Below, in pieces: positions 1 through 13,000 of a stretch of 64,000 nucleotides of DNA. The stretch comes from Phoronis australis. Its lineage: Eukaryota > Phoronida > Phoronidae. Location of the stretch: contig NMRA01000577.1 in assembly GCA_002633005.1 (NCBI GenBank), positions 124,001 to 188,000 on the forward strand, given 5' to 3'. A model generated the notes under the pieces. That model saw only the letters and a program-made list of their open reading frames with translations, searched no databases and was not told the origin of the DNA. The first letter of the stretch is position 1. Each line of letters starts with the position of its first letter. A program made the position numbers and the translations under genes.

Positions 1-311
1 ATCGCGATCACTGTAACACGCTTGGTTTAACTATAATTGTCTGCCTTTATACACATTTATGTGTGTATCATCACAAGTCGTTTTGCCTCGTAAATACATT
101 TTTTGTTAAAGTAATATTGGCGCTACTTCAACGGGCCAACAATGGCCAACTCCTCTGTATAACAATTGAAAACAGGAAATGATAATATGCTTAATTTTTT
201 GTGACCGTTGAAAAATTAGATCAAAATATTCAACACTCGCCACTGTGTGAAGCATGATAATAGCCATACTTCTTAAACAGGGCTAACGCACTGTAAGTCG
301 TCAAAAATATC

Positions 312-341
312 AATACCATACCATACCATACCATACCGTAC
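312..341. repeat. (CCATA)n microsatellite
   Basis: Five-base CCATA units repeat about six times with one variant unit near the end (ccgta). It lies in the intron or flank upstream of the first exon I can recognise. No function is suggested. Confidence 0.8.
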
Positions 342-472
342 CAAATGTGGAAAATTTGAAAGATGAATTTGATGGTCACAATTCAGTTTGAAATGTAATC
401 CAGGGACATGATGTTTTGTTCTTCATTACTGCTTGTATTGGTTGTACAAATTTACCTTCTTTCCCGTTTCAG

Positions 473-3400
473 CGCCACCTAGTGACCATGAGAGCAGTGA
501 CGAATCCTCAAGGTATAGTAAAGTATTTGTGTAGCAGTCTGACCTGTTCTCAGCTGGCATGGATGTTGCGAGTTCCCTCTTTGCCATGCTTTTCCACGTG
601 TAGTCAGTCTTGGCAGATATTTTAGTGCTGCTTTTTGTTTGAAACCATCGCTCAGATATGCAAAATATCGAACATTTTGATGGTTGTACAGTTTAGTTGC
701 TTGAATTGTTTTTCTTTTTGATTTTGTTACTGAAAGACTGTCAATAGAAAAAACACCTCTCATGCTTCCTAGTTAGATAACAGGTATTACTTTAGATGTT
801 GTTTCAGTAGTACTGCTTGCAGATGACCTGCATTTTACGTAGTCAGACTCCAACGTGGCAGTGAGCAGTGGTTCTCTATGTTCCCTTTATGACACTCAAA
901 AAGCTTTCTTGCCAATGCAATTTTCAAATGCCCTTGCAACTGAGGTTTAAACTGAACAATTTACAGCTTGCCAGCTCACCACATTTTGTGACCTCCCCAA
1001 GATAACACTTAGTTCATGTTTCAAGCCAAAGCTAATTACCCACTATCTCTTAACACAGTGGCTTCACAAATGTGGGTGGTCAAGTGCCAGGTTTGCTGAG
1101 ACAGATCTAAAGTACACCCCATTTAAAACCATTTCATTATTTATGGTTCTGCAGAGTTAATGTCTCACAGTGTTGGAACTCTGGTGTTTTTGTTAACTCT
1201 TATTTGTTGTTGGACTTATCTCAAAAGAATGACTACCACTGTCACACTTGATCCCTTGTTGGTGGTTGTTTGTTGACCTCTGACCTGCATCCTATCACAG
1301 CCTGACAATTTTAGGCTTGATTTTTTACCTTTTCCCAACCGTGTCCAATCGCAACCTGATATTTTGAGGTTTGACCTTTGAGCTGCTCCCAACCACGCCT
1401 GCGTTCCGTAGAGGCAAGAATCTCGCGAGTAAAGCTAGAGCTGCCCCATGCTTTCTGCGCAACTCGTGCCCATATCTCGCGAAGTCTTGCGTGATCTTGC
1501 ACTTCCACGAGATCCTTGCGTCTACGGAAGGCTGCCCGTGTCCAATCACTGCCTGGCATTTGAGGTAATGACTGAGGCAGGTGCATGTTGCTTTACTACG
1601 CAGCGGTGAAGACGATGCATTCCAGGATAATATTGAGTACAAGCCTGTTTACAAGTTCAACAACCAGAAAAGGTTAGATGCTTTCCTTTCTCCTTCCTCT
1701 CAGTGTAAATCTGGTTCCGAGATTTCTGTTCTTGCGGTGAGTTGCTAGAAAGACGTGCTTATAAAAACTGCACCTCTCGCAAGTTTTCGTGGTACCAGCT
1801 TCATATTGTGGGAATAGCATGCTTTCTGCTCTCACCGCTTTGCTTGCATACTGTGAACTTCGCTTGTCCATGCGTGCAATGTTTGAAGTATATTTTTATT
1901 ACACGTTTCATTTCTTATGGTTCGTTGTTGAGTTGAGTACATAGTCGTAGAATCATTGACTGCATGACAGTTCTTTTTGTGTTTGCCGAGTCTTTGTGAA
2001 CTGAAGATGAAATGTTGTAAACTTCTCTGCCTTAACGTGTACTGAACTGTGGAACTATTTTCAATGAATCCGAGTTTACCTGTGAAAACCTATGTTTTTT
2101 TACAAAAGTTTATTTATTATTTCCTTTTTTATCATTTTGGTTTGTGTTCCTGTTGCTTTAATGTGCTCCTATTGTTTTGTATCGTTTTGATATGTGTACC
2201 TCTTGTTATGTATGGTTTTAATATGTGTTCCTTTTCTTATGCATTTCATTGTGCGCTTCTCATTTAGACCAGTTTCCTATTCTGAGGACACAGTTCACTT
2301 GCTGAAACCCGGGGCCATGCAAAATGGGTGAGTGGTTTGAACACACCGCTGATTGTGATAAGTCGCCATACTAACTGTTGGAGAATGAAATGGGCGAAAT
2401 TTGCGAAACTTGTTACATAAGATTTGTTGTCCTCAGATTTTGTGATGAGCAACGTGGCAGTTTCTGGCAAACTGATTCACTTGCACACTTATGGATTGGG
2501 TCGCACGCTCGTTTGTCTTGTTAAATCGGAGACTGCTCCTCTAGAAGTCCTTTGTTATTGGTAGTTTTCTTATTAATAGTCTGGCTCTTTATAGTGTTTC
2601 AGTTATTGTTTTAAGTGGCTGCTGTGGATTTTGTGGTAAAAGGGACTTAATCAGCAAGAAAAATATGTAATGCAACCGCATATTGCCTTCATCACTTTCT
2701 GGACATCTGGTACCCGCTGGTATATCTCCTAGACCCCTTGCAGGGTCGCATTGAAATTTGGCACAAACTGATGTGTTTCTATGAAGCTGACAACAGATAA
2801 CGAATTTCGAACCGATTGTAAAGGACACAATAGCGCCTCCAATGTATTGTGTGCCACCTAATGGCTGTTTTTATTATTTTCAAGTGTTTTGTCATCCTCT
2901 GCATCTGCCAGTCCGTTCATAGGATCTTGAAAATTGGCAGACGTGTTCGCACTGACAGAGCACAACTGACATTGATTTTCGGTCAGGTTCAACTACTCTG
3001 GTGTCCCTTGTGGCATTTTTTGCATGTGTGAATCAAGGATCTTTGTGAAATTTGACAAGTTCATGACTATCAACATGACAACAGATGGACTACCACTCTA
3101 CTCGCTAGTGGAATGGGATTTCTTTTCCATTTTCCACTGTACCTTTTGTGTTCTTTAATGGATTATCATGAAATGTGGCAAGTAGTTTTTTGTTTGGACA
3201 CAACAAAAATACAATGAATTTTGTTGTTTTATATCTCTGGTCACAGCTAGTAGCATCAAGAAGTCCATCCCAGCCAACAACCATCACAAGAATGTCCCTT
3301 GAATGCTGGTGTACTGATGCGAATGGTTGAAAAGTGTTGAGATGCAGTGTAGTGATTGAGATTCATCTGTCATTTCGAAATTTTATTCTCAGCATAAGTA

Positions 3401-6400
3401 GTAGTCTTTGATTGAGATTTTGCTATCATTCTAAATAATGTTTGTTCGCAGTGTTAAGAGTACTCTGTGGTTGAGATTTTATTTAGAATGTTATTGTTAT
3501 TCTCAGTATCATTATGTTTTACAGGCTCTTTGATTTTTTCTATTATTTGAAATTCTCAGCATTATACATACATACTCCTTGATTAAGAATCTGTTATTTC
3601 AAAATATTAATTTTCAGTCTTCTACATTTTGTTCTTTTCCAGAGGAGACATGCCACAACGTTCTGCCAGTGTTGGGTGTCCCCCAAGCGAGGCTGCCAGC
3701 CATACGACTTTACAGGTAACTTATTTCTCGTGGTCCTGTTGGTCTTGACCACTTTCAAATCAATTTGTATTTCTGTTGACTTGGCACTCTGCCCAAATTC
3801 TGCTGTCATTCTCCACAATATTACCAGTTAACTTTCTTCACCATACCTCATGGTTGTAAAGCTCTACTAAGATCAGTTGAAATGGAAACCATTTGGCTAT
3901 TACACGGACGTTGTGTGGATTTTGCTGCTGCTGCTGCTGCAGTGAAGATTATTTTTAGGGAATATATCCACTGCAGAGGTCTGTATGGGTGTTGTTTTGG
4001 AAATGTTGTGACTGTTAGATGTTGACTGTAGATGTTGACAGTTTTTGTTGTCGTTTTCCTCCAGCAGGTGGCAGAGCCTGCCAAAGAGAAGAATAGCCCT
4101 GTTAAAATACAGGTCAAGAAGAAACGCGCTGAGCGTAACTACTCTGGCGAGCGAGCGCCACTACTCCGCGAGTCCAGCAGTGATCTGGCCTTGCCCAGCA
4201 CTCCGTCCACGCCCCTGTCTAATGCTGACTCCTCTGAGAGCAGTGTGGTGGCACCACTAGCTACCGAGGAGCTCTTCATTGACTTCTCGGAGCCATCTCC
4301 ACCGTCAGAACCCGTCCTCAAATCAAATAATCCGTTCTTTGCCAACAGTCCGTCCGTGCTCCCCAGCCCCATTAATCCCTTCCTTTCTCCCCCTGTCAGT
4401 TCTCCTGCCTTCCACACCAGTTCACCTCTGCCTACACCAGCTCCTTCTACTGGCACTCAGTTGCCGGCTAAGTCCCCATCTGCCTCAGTCAAGGCCAAAT
4501 CGGCCACACTTCCCGTCAACACCAAAGTCAACTGTGCTGTTAAGACCAACGATTCATCAATGAAACCTGCCTCAAATTCCACCTCTGATCTGAACTGCAT
4601 TACAAGTGATCTGGACGCCATGATATCTGACCTCGATGCCATAACCTTTGACCTTGACTTTTCCACCAACTCGACAAAGTCAGGCTCTAAATCAAAAGTT
4701 GCCAAGTCTCCCACCACTAGCCCTCCACTAAAATCCGTCCCTGGTGTGGTGTCCCCACGTTTGGTGAGCCGTCCTAACCTGCCAGTGAGGAAGATAAGTG
4801 ACCCCGGTGTCACGGCGAGCTCTGATGAAGATGTGATTATCGTGAGTTGTCTCCCTCGCTGCATCGTACCAATGCATGGAGAATGTTGATTCTATTCTTA
4901 GCGTGCTCATTTTGTGCATGCCGCGAGCCAACTTGAGATTTTAAGCTCATGCTGACCACTTCTCTGTCACTGTTGATTTCAGGTCCACACTGCTTGCAAG
5001 TTTCCCATATTGACTGTCTGTACTAATTTTGCCACCAAAGTCCATGCATGACACAACCATATCGAACCCTTTGAATGTTCACAGAGTTAGCATTTTTGAA
5101 TAGTGTTAGTCTTCAAAAAGTTTAAAGCTGCAATCCTCACTGTTTAGCTGGCTCAAGTACAAAAATCAAATTGCTCTTTTGCCCTCATGAATTCGGTCTC
5201 GTAATATTCCTTACTGTGATTGGATTCTATTCCCGTTATCAAGACGAACATCGAAACCATCAGTGACTCAAAAACAAAACACTTCAGATTTCATTGGGAA
5301 AACACTTTAGAATTTCTTAGGAAAGTGACGCGTATCCGAAATAGAATCCTTTCACAGTAAGAAATATTACCAGACCAGTATTATGAGAGTAAAAGACCTA
5401 ATTCGATTTTCGTTTTTTGACCAGCTTAAAACAGCAAACTGCGGCTTTAAAAACTCATCACTTACTGGCTGCATGCAACTTTATATTTCTCTCAATTAAT
5501 CATGAAGTGATTTACACAAAACTAGACAAACTACTTAGTGCAGCACAGATAGCATGTGGACCATTCCACAGTGAAGTCCAAGAGACCATCACAATCAACA
5601 TTGTCACTGTAGCAGACCATGTCTCAGACAGCTCTTGTGCTTTGTTGCTGCGTATTAACTGGTCATTTGACATTAAAACGTTTGATTTGAAGCAAATCGC
5701 CATCACTTGCACATCCTATTGTGAATATGTGCACTGATAAATGGTTGAATCCAAGGGAGTATGGAAGTCTGAATGGAAAATTGTATATATATCCGAGTTA
5801 CAGGTTCTAGCGCACGTTGCATGATAGCTGCGCGTAGATCTCTATGAGGAATGACTCCTAGTAACTCCTGGTCATGCCAAGTTTGTGCCAGTTTACTACG
5901 CAGCTGTCTTTGATGAGATTATTTGTGTTTTGTTCCTTGGCCTACTAATCAAAAGTTGAGTGTTTTGTTTTGTTTTCAGAGTTGTTTCCCTTTGCAGCAG
6001 CCTTGTTGCATTGGCTGGTACAGCATGTTCACTAATTTTGTAGTTGTATTATGTCGTGCATCTTACTAGCAACTGCAGTGTTCTCCACAACCTGTCTTGA
6101 CTCGTCACAGCATCAAGTTTGAATTTTGCCATGACGAGTTTGAAAACTTGAGCATCGTGTTTGAAGAATTGGGAGATTAGTCATTTCTAAGCAAATTATG
6201 ACATTTAGGATTTCTGTTACCTTTTTGAAGCATTTACTCCAAGACTTAGCGCACAAACTCCCTACAGTATGGAGGTGGATTTTTGAATGTGCACATGAAT
6301 TTCGTCATCCAGACAAGTTTGAATTTTTTGTTGTTGAGAACAATAAAATGTATGCTTTCCTCTGACGAGCCAGAAATGCATCGTGGAATTTTTGCGTTTT

Positions 6401-7276
6401 TGTCGTGCAACTGACTCTCAAAGGTGGATATTTTCTTCCCAATTGCTGCCTGAAGTACAAATTATGAAAACCTGGTTTCTTGGCTACACAAAACTCGTCA
6501 CAATTTTTTTACACGATGAGAGAAATTTCCATTCTCTAAAAAGTCACTCGGGGCATCAGCTTCTAAAAAGAGTGTTCTCAGAAACTTTCATCAATTTCAA
6601 CACAGTTGGCCTGCCCTTTGAAAACTGTGGCAGTCACTGGTGACCTTTCAATGTTATTTTTCAGTCACTGGTGACCTTTCAATGTTATTTTTGTCCTGAC
6701 AGTTCATTTCGTACTTTTGGTGTTTCGGCCGTGATTTGGAAGGAATTCCTTAATAATGTGTTTTGATTAATGACATCGTTTTATAGTGGCATAGAATCAT
6801 TGTTTGCTAATATTCATATCTATAATAATGATGTCTCCTTTATTTCTTAATTTTTTTGGTAATCAAGCTTAATGTGACTTGCTCATTTGTTGATTTATGA
6901 TTGATAAATATTTTTTCTCTCTGTTGTCTCTCATATATTTAACGTATTAAATTTAAATTATTATTTTTCTGCACGATACCGTCACGCTTATTTGCCCCTA
7001 ACACCCCGTATAGTACTCACAGAGGTGACATTTCTTTTCCTATTTCAGGAAACGTCATTTAGTGGTGGTAAAGCCGTCACACGCAAGGTGTCCATGAAGT
7101 CAAACGGAAAAAATTCCAACGAAAACTTGCCAGTTGTTTCCTCCTTACACAAATCGCCCGTGAATGTTGTCAAGACGACACCCAATGAAAATGGCGATCT
7201 TTCCCCATGGCACGTCGATTCAGGTGTCACGGACAGAAAGGTGGTGCGTAAAACAACATTGATGACTGAGCTGTGA
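473..7276 (+). CDS. 3' part of a Ser/Pro-rich protein with NPF and acidic dileucine motifs (5 exons, 5' end missing)
   Basis: Exons: 473-512, 1604-1672, 3643-3715, 4065-4841 and 7049-7276 (stop TGA at its end). Each is bounded by AG and GT, and the reading phase matches at all four joins, which is the main support. The N-terminus lies outside the window. The first two exons encode a Ser/Asp/Glu-rich stretch followed by an NIEYKPVYKF segment. The large fourth exon (259 codons) is low in complexity and rich in Ser, Pro and Thr. It contains an acidic dileucine-type motif (ERAPLL), two NPF tripeptides of the kind bound by EH domains, and three successive seven-residue units built around DLD. The last exon ends in MTEL. 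No enzymatic domain, signal peptide or membrane segment is visible. NPF plus dileucine motifs are typical of endocytic adaptors and accessory kinases' tails, so a trafficking role is an inference only. I could not assign a family. Confidence 0.72.
1401..1532. mobile_element. Short inverted-repeat element (MITE-like)
   Basis: Imperfect inverted arms around CCGTAGA[G/C]GCAAG at 1401-1428 and 1511-1532 enclose about 80 bases, with a CTCGCGA motif inside the arm. Related sequence with the same CCGTAGAC ends occurs at 39030-39135 and 39298-39435. It lies in an intron of the NPF-motif gene. Confidence 0.45.
5192..5412. mobile_element. Foldback MITE, family 2
   Basis: The left end (GGTCTCGTAATATTCCTTAC, then GATTCTATTCCCGTTAT) is answered by its approximate reverse complement at the right end. 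Related copies lie at about 24735-24960 and 45530-45780, with a half copy at 10432-10520. It sits in the last intron of the NPF-motif gene. Confidence 0.55.
6631..6692. repeat. Perfect 31-bp tandem duplication
   Basis: Two identical 31-base units (6631-6661 and 6662-6692), each beginning CAGTCACTGGTGACC, lie in the last intron of the NPF-motif gene. The identity suggests a recent slippage duplication or a polymorphism. Confidence 0.8.
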
Positions 7277-10052
7277 AGCACGCAGCTCGTGGCTGTAACA
7301 TGACGGTGATGAGGTTCACTGTGGAGACTCTGCATGTTATGGTTGTCATGGTAATGTCGGCCGATTTCACAGTGAACTTGCACACAATGTGCATTCAAAT
7401 GTCATAGGTCAGACTACATCTCAACTGTAACTTGATGGATAGGAGGGGTTACTAGTGGAAACATGTAGTCCACCTATGATTATTACTACTGTGGTAGGGA
7501 CTAAACAGATCATTTTAGCTTCACTTTTTATTTCATTTTAGTCACTAAATGCGTTGCGAGTTATTTATGTTCTGCTTTTTATCATGCTGAATACGTCGTT
7601 TCCTGTAAACAGTGTGCAGCCAGAGGTGTTACTGATTGTCATGTTTCTGTTGAGATTTGGTAGGTTCACTGAGTAAAACGTCGGTGGAATGGATTTTAAT
7701 TGTAGATTCGTAATACATATCAAACTATTTTTGTGGTTTCCCTATTTGGAATACCGCCACGTCGTCCACGCATGGTGAACCATCCATTCATTTATTAAAG
7801 TTTCGTGTATCTATTATTGTGATCCAACATGTGAACTTTTACATGAATTTGATGGAAGCAGGCTTCATTCAATTATGTCTAAACATTAACATTTCAAATG
7901 GTTGGTTGTCATGTAATAGGGAATCCAATTGCATGTGTCATATAAGAGATCATTTATTGATTAGTCTATGTTTGTAGTTTGTCGTGTTTGCTCGTAGTTG
8001 AAGAACAACGATAACATTCAACAAATCATGTACCATTTAGAATATAAACTGATAACTATGAGAGTCCGAGTTAATCTTGTTATGATGCACTGTGTGGCCA
8101 ATCAGAAATGCTGTTACGTCCATTGTTCTGATAAAGCTTGTGATTGGTCTGATTCTCTGTGATGACTCGTGTGATTGGTTGGATTACGTGTCGTGAAAAT
8201 ATTGACTTAACCTAAAATTTCTTCATTTTATGTTTTTTACACAGATTTTAATATCAATTTTTGTCATATCAGCTACTGTAAGTTACTGTAGTGAAAACCT
8301 TGCTTGAAATGGTTAAGCTTGAAACTTGCTTGAAATGGTTAAGCTTGTGCGCTCATTTCTTAATGCTTGAGTGAAAAACTTACTTTTTTAAACGATTAAG
8401 CTTGAAGACAGATTTATTGTTTCTCAAACTTGTCGAGGGGCCATCTCATTGGTCAAGACATTTGTCTAAACCAAATTAAGTTCTGGAATGCCTTTTGCCA
8501 AAGCTGGTGTTTTTAACCAGCGTGAGGTGAATCACGTTAGTTTATTATTTTACAGTCGATGCAAAATATCTATGATAAAGAGAATTAGGAAATGCTCAAG
8601 CGCCTGAGTAGATGTTAAATAGGATCCCGTCTTCAGCACCAGCCTTAGTATGTGGATGTTTATTTATAAGCTTGTGAAGTAATTTACAGCGAAAGTGTCA
8701 ATTCAACTGTAGAAGTATTTTTGGATTTTGTGGATAAAGAAACTTAAAGACTTTGCTTTTGAAGGGTTCATACTAAGGTACGTTTCAGAAATATATTCTT
8801 ATACTGTTGAAAACTCTTTTTATTTATCTCCATGACATCAAGTAGCAGCATATGTTGATAAAAAACCGACGGATTTAAACCGGCTTGACATGTTTCGGTA
8901 TTTATTAGACACCATTCTCAGAAGCAAAAACAGTGGCCACCTTGCTAGGCCAAACAACAAGTAATTATACACAGACACAGTCAGTTACAGGGGAGTATTT
9001 AATACCACAAAAGGTACTCTTAAAGTAAATTGGTTACCTTGTATACCAAAGTCACCCCTCAAATATTAATTTTCGAAACTGTGAAACATCGTCCCTCAAT
9101 AATAATTGGAATAGTGCCGAGGTGTTAGTTGCTACATATGCATTTTCACAAATGTCATACCTTGCACAGGTATGAAGTTTCACAGTTAACTTCTAAATGC
9201 TTCTAGAACTTAGTTGCTGCTACTGAGCTGTCAAAATTTTTCATGGGATGTTAGTCTTTATTTTTGACATTTCTGGGCTAAACGCTGTTGAAAGAAAATT
9301 CTAGAATATCTTCTGCAATGAAGAGACAGAATTTATTAATTTCTTATTAAAACAGTAATGCCTGGAAACTAAGGTTATTTAACAAATCATGACTTTTCCA
9401 AAAAAAATTCAGGGCCACTAACATTGTTTTTGCGACAGTAATTCAAAAATACTTGGCTTTTGTGAGTTGTAAATTCTTTTAAAAGATTTTTAAACGTGTA
9501 CCCTAAGTAGTAAAAAAGAAAAATATAAAAGTTGGTAGTCACCTGAAATTTGATTCGATTGATGACTTAATGTACTGTAACAATTAAGAGATGTTTCCAC
9601 GACGATTGACTGAAAAATGAACTTGTCACGTTCTACAATTTACAAACTCCTTAATCAGAGAAACATGAAAGACTTGTAATTAAAACACTGTGTTCGAAAC
9701 TACGCCAATGATCATAGTATTTCATGGGTAGTTCCGTGGAATACAATACATGCGTGTATCTAAATTTTCTGTCTCCCCTGAACAGGAATAAGAAAATGTT
9801 TGACCAGATTGCAGTAGTATGGACTTCGTGGATGCAAATCACAATGTTGCAGACATGAAGCAAGGACAACTTTTTGTTAAGTTAAACAGTCGCTTATGCT
9901 CGTTTGAGACTCTGATGTTTGAGCCTACAGATTGCAATATCCTTTTTAAGTTGACGGTCTCGGCAACATACCTTGCTATAAAACACGGCTCATGTTGACA
10001 CATTTCGCATGACGAAGTCCCCCCTAGTAGACGACTTTCAAAAAATACAATC
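7277..10052. other. Convergent intergenic region / 3' UTRs
   Basis: The stretch lies between the stop of the NPF-motif gene (+) and the stop of ZCCHC4 (-). A possible poly(A) signal ATTAAA is at 7794-7799. A 25-26 bp unit containing CTTGAAATGGTTAAGCTTG is repeated twice at 8296-8346. A Penelope-like motif lies at about 8880-8925. I see no coding exon. Confidence 0.6.
8880..8925 (-). mobile_element. Possible Penelope-like element fragment
   Basis: Read on the minus strand, the sequence runs CTGAGAATGGTGTCTAATA and then ACCGAAACATGTC. This resembles the conserved short motif near the termini of Penelope-like retroelements (CTGAAGATGG...CGAAACGT). A second similar motif on the plus strand is at about 31270-31300. 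No reverse transcriptase or endonuclease is present, so these would be remnants. The match is to a short remembered consensus and is weak. Confidence 0.25.
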
Positions 10053-13000
10053 CTAAGAAATATTTTTCTTCCGTTTCTTTTTGAGTCTTCCATGTTTAGA
10101 TTGCCATTCCCTTTGCTTGCGTTTAGCAGAGTCTTTTCCTAGTATCTCAGGGCACTGACGCCGTTTGTGATCCGATGATCCACACGCGTAACAACCTACA
10201 ATATAAAAGATTCACATGAAATAATTAAGCCAGTAGTGTAGTTCTTCACCAAAATCTGCTTGAATGAACATTTGTAGTCAAAACTACCTCAATATTTTAA
10301 AAGCCCCAACCCCAATGCACCCGCTTAGTTTGTAGATTTTTAGTGTCGAAACAATTTTTAATTGGATGACCTACCACTTACAAAGCCACATTTTGCTTGG
10401 CTTGCAAAACAAACAAAAATTGGGCCTTTCACTCTCATAAAATTGGTCTCTTATTATTCTTTACCATAATAGGATCCTGTTTCCGTTACTAACAAGAACA
10501 TCAAACCAGCAGCAACTAGATAAAATACTTCATATTTTTTGGGGGGCTGGCCAACCCTAAAATGGCACATCTATGCATTGCCTGTGTTTCTGACAAATTT
10601 GACAAGTAAAGCTCGGATAAGTGTGGTGATGTTTCTAAACCCCAACGCACTTTGGTTAAGAATTCAACATTGACATTTGAATACGGGTGAAGTGCAGATC
10701 AATAACTGGCCTCTAATAGTACTTTATTCATATAAGAAGAGATCTCTGGACAAGGAAGGACTTCTGAAGACCACTCACATGACTTGGTATTTATCGGTAT
10801 TCATTTAGCACTAAGTGACTACGATAATTACCACTGTTGGCAGGCAGTTTTCCACACTTGTGATCTTGTTTCACACACTGCTGACAGGTGGCGCAGTGAA
10901 CCCTCGATGGTTTCACACACCTCTTGCACTCGTCACAGTGGCGATATGTCTGACCATCCTTCAATACATAAATGAACACTACATTCACAATCAAACAGCT
11001 GTTTGCCTGATTAATGCACAGGGCCTAACAATCGAATATCGGATATTAAACCCTACATGAGAATGATGAGCCGGTTTAAACTGGTTCTTTGCCTCCGGCG
11101 CAGGCTATGTCTTTTAGCCCACATTGACCATGGACATTTCCTTTATCTAGACCCCAATTGGTATTTGGAGGAATTATCCCACTAGGGCTAGTGCCCCTCA
11201 GGTGGCAATTCCTACAAAACCCACGAGGGGGTCTAGATATTGGAAATAACTGCAAAGGACATGCAGTAGAGCGATTAATTCAAACAAAAATGAACATACT
11301 AAACATGGTATATAATTGTTGTGGACAGGAGCATCTGCACAGTTAACAGAAAGTCCAAGGCTTGAACCCCTGTTGGGACAGAGATCTTATCAGACTTAGC
11401 TGTAAGTCACGTGATGTTACTTAAATGGAACATTGGTTTTGCTTGATGTCAGTCATCTCTACGCAATGCAGTGAACTAAACCACAAGTGTAGAACATCCT
11501 AGCATGCTCATCATTTTTCCCACTAAATCACCTCCCATGGGAAATAACTGTATGCCATATTAGCCAATACTTATTTACTGTCCAGGATTGTACAGTCGAA
11601 TTGTGTTGCAACAAATAGTGTTTTTAACATTCGCTCCCTCGTAACATTTCATTCCTGAAGTTCCTTTTCTCTCATACAAAATACACGATTCGTTTTTAAC
11701 AAAAACTGATGTAACGTTCACAAAGTTACAACGTACCAATTTCGATGTCTCATTGGTTAACTTCACAGCGAACCAGTGCATGTGAGTCTAAAACTGATCA
11801 CGTGCGGATTCCTCGATTTCATATTTGTGCTGCAGGCGGTCGGACTGCCTTACATACAAAAATGGTGAGTAAAAGGTTCTATGAATTTTACTTTCTCCAA
11901 AAAGTTGATTCGATTACAGTGAACCTTGGTTACAACGAACTTCTTCGGTAGGTCCCAGGAGGATTGTTGTAACCAGGTTTGACTCTGTTGGGAATAAATA
12001 CTTACTATTATTATTACTTTATGAATAACTGAATTGGACTTACCTTAGAGGGACATGTTCCACATTTAAGACAGTGGATGTTTTCAGCAGCTGAGAACCT
12101 TTGGCAGACGTTACAGAACCTGAATTAGAAAGAAAATAATTCTTTGTGTACTCAAAATAAGTATTTCTGAAGCCTTTAGATACAAAATACAGGATGTCCC
12201 AAAAGTGGGCAATAGTCTGATATAATGTGTCCACATTTTGAGAACCAATTGATGCCTGTTATTCAGTGGAGAAAAATGGTTCTCAAAATGTGGGCATGTC
12301 ACATCAGACTATTACCCAAAATTGTATTCACACTACATATGACAGTAACAGCGTTGTTTATCGACATGGAAATTGTTTAGCGACTTGGAAACAAGAGTGT
12401 TGGTTTATATTCACAGAGATTATGAAAACAGAAATTAACCCTTTCACTTGGAAGAAGATTAATCTCATTGCAGCACATTGCATGAATGGATAAGTGTGTG
12501 TTTATAAGTAGCATTTGCGCGATATATTTTCTCTTTCCAAAACTTTTACCATTCTCGTGCATACAGATCACATGCACCCACTTTCACAGCAAATATAAAA
12601 AATAATTGCAGGCGGTCTGGAACACCTTGTGCCAGACGTGCGCAGGCCGTGCATGTGGGCTCACGGCACTGATCACCTGGAAATATTTTTGTGCTTTATT
12701 AATATATACTTAAAACCGAGCTGAGGATCTAGAAACCTGACTCAAGGGTCTAGCAGTGTGACCTGGTGGGACTCGAACCCACGACCTCGAGTAAAGAAGG
12801 CGGGCAACATCACACTAGGCCACACTGTCTCCTTACTTTCACAGCAAGGTGTAACTATACATTATGGTTGGGTGCAGAGTCTGATCCACGGGAACTGACT
12901 TTGAATTCCCATCATTCTAGTGACGTGCGAGTACATTTNAAGATTAATCTCACTGTGACATATTGCATGAACGGATAAGTGTGTGTTTATAAGTAGCATT

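Noticed and set aside
4139-4864. Two minus-strand open frames of 105 and 135 codons
   Set aside because: Both are antisense to the long Ser/Pro-rich exon, whose composition removes stops on the opposite strand.
6359-6380. Hammerhead-ribozyme-like string CTGACGA...GAAA
   Set aside because: The intervening bases cannot form stem II, and flanking stems I and III are absent.
12752-12833. Possible tRNA gene on the minus strand
   Set aside because: A good B box and T arm are present, but the acceptor stem does not pair and the segment continues into a repeat body, so it is a SINE head.
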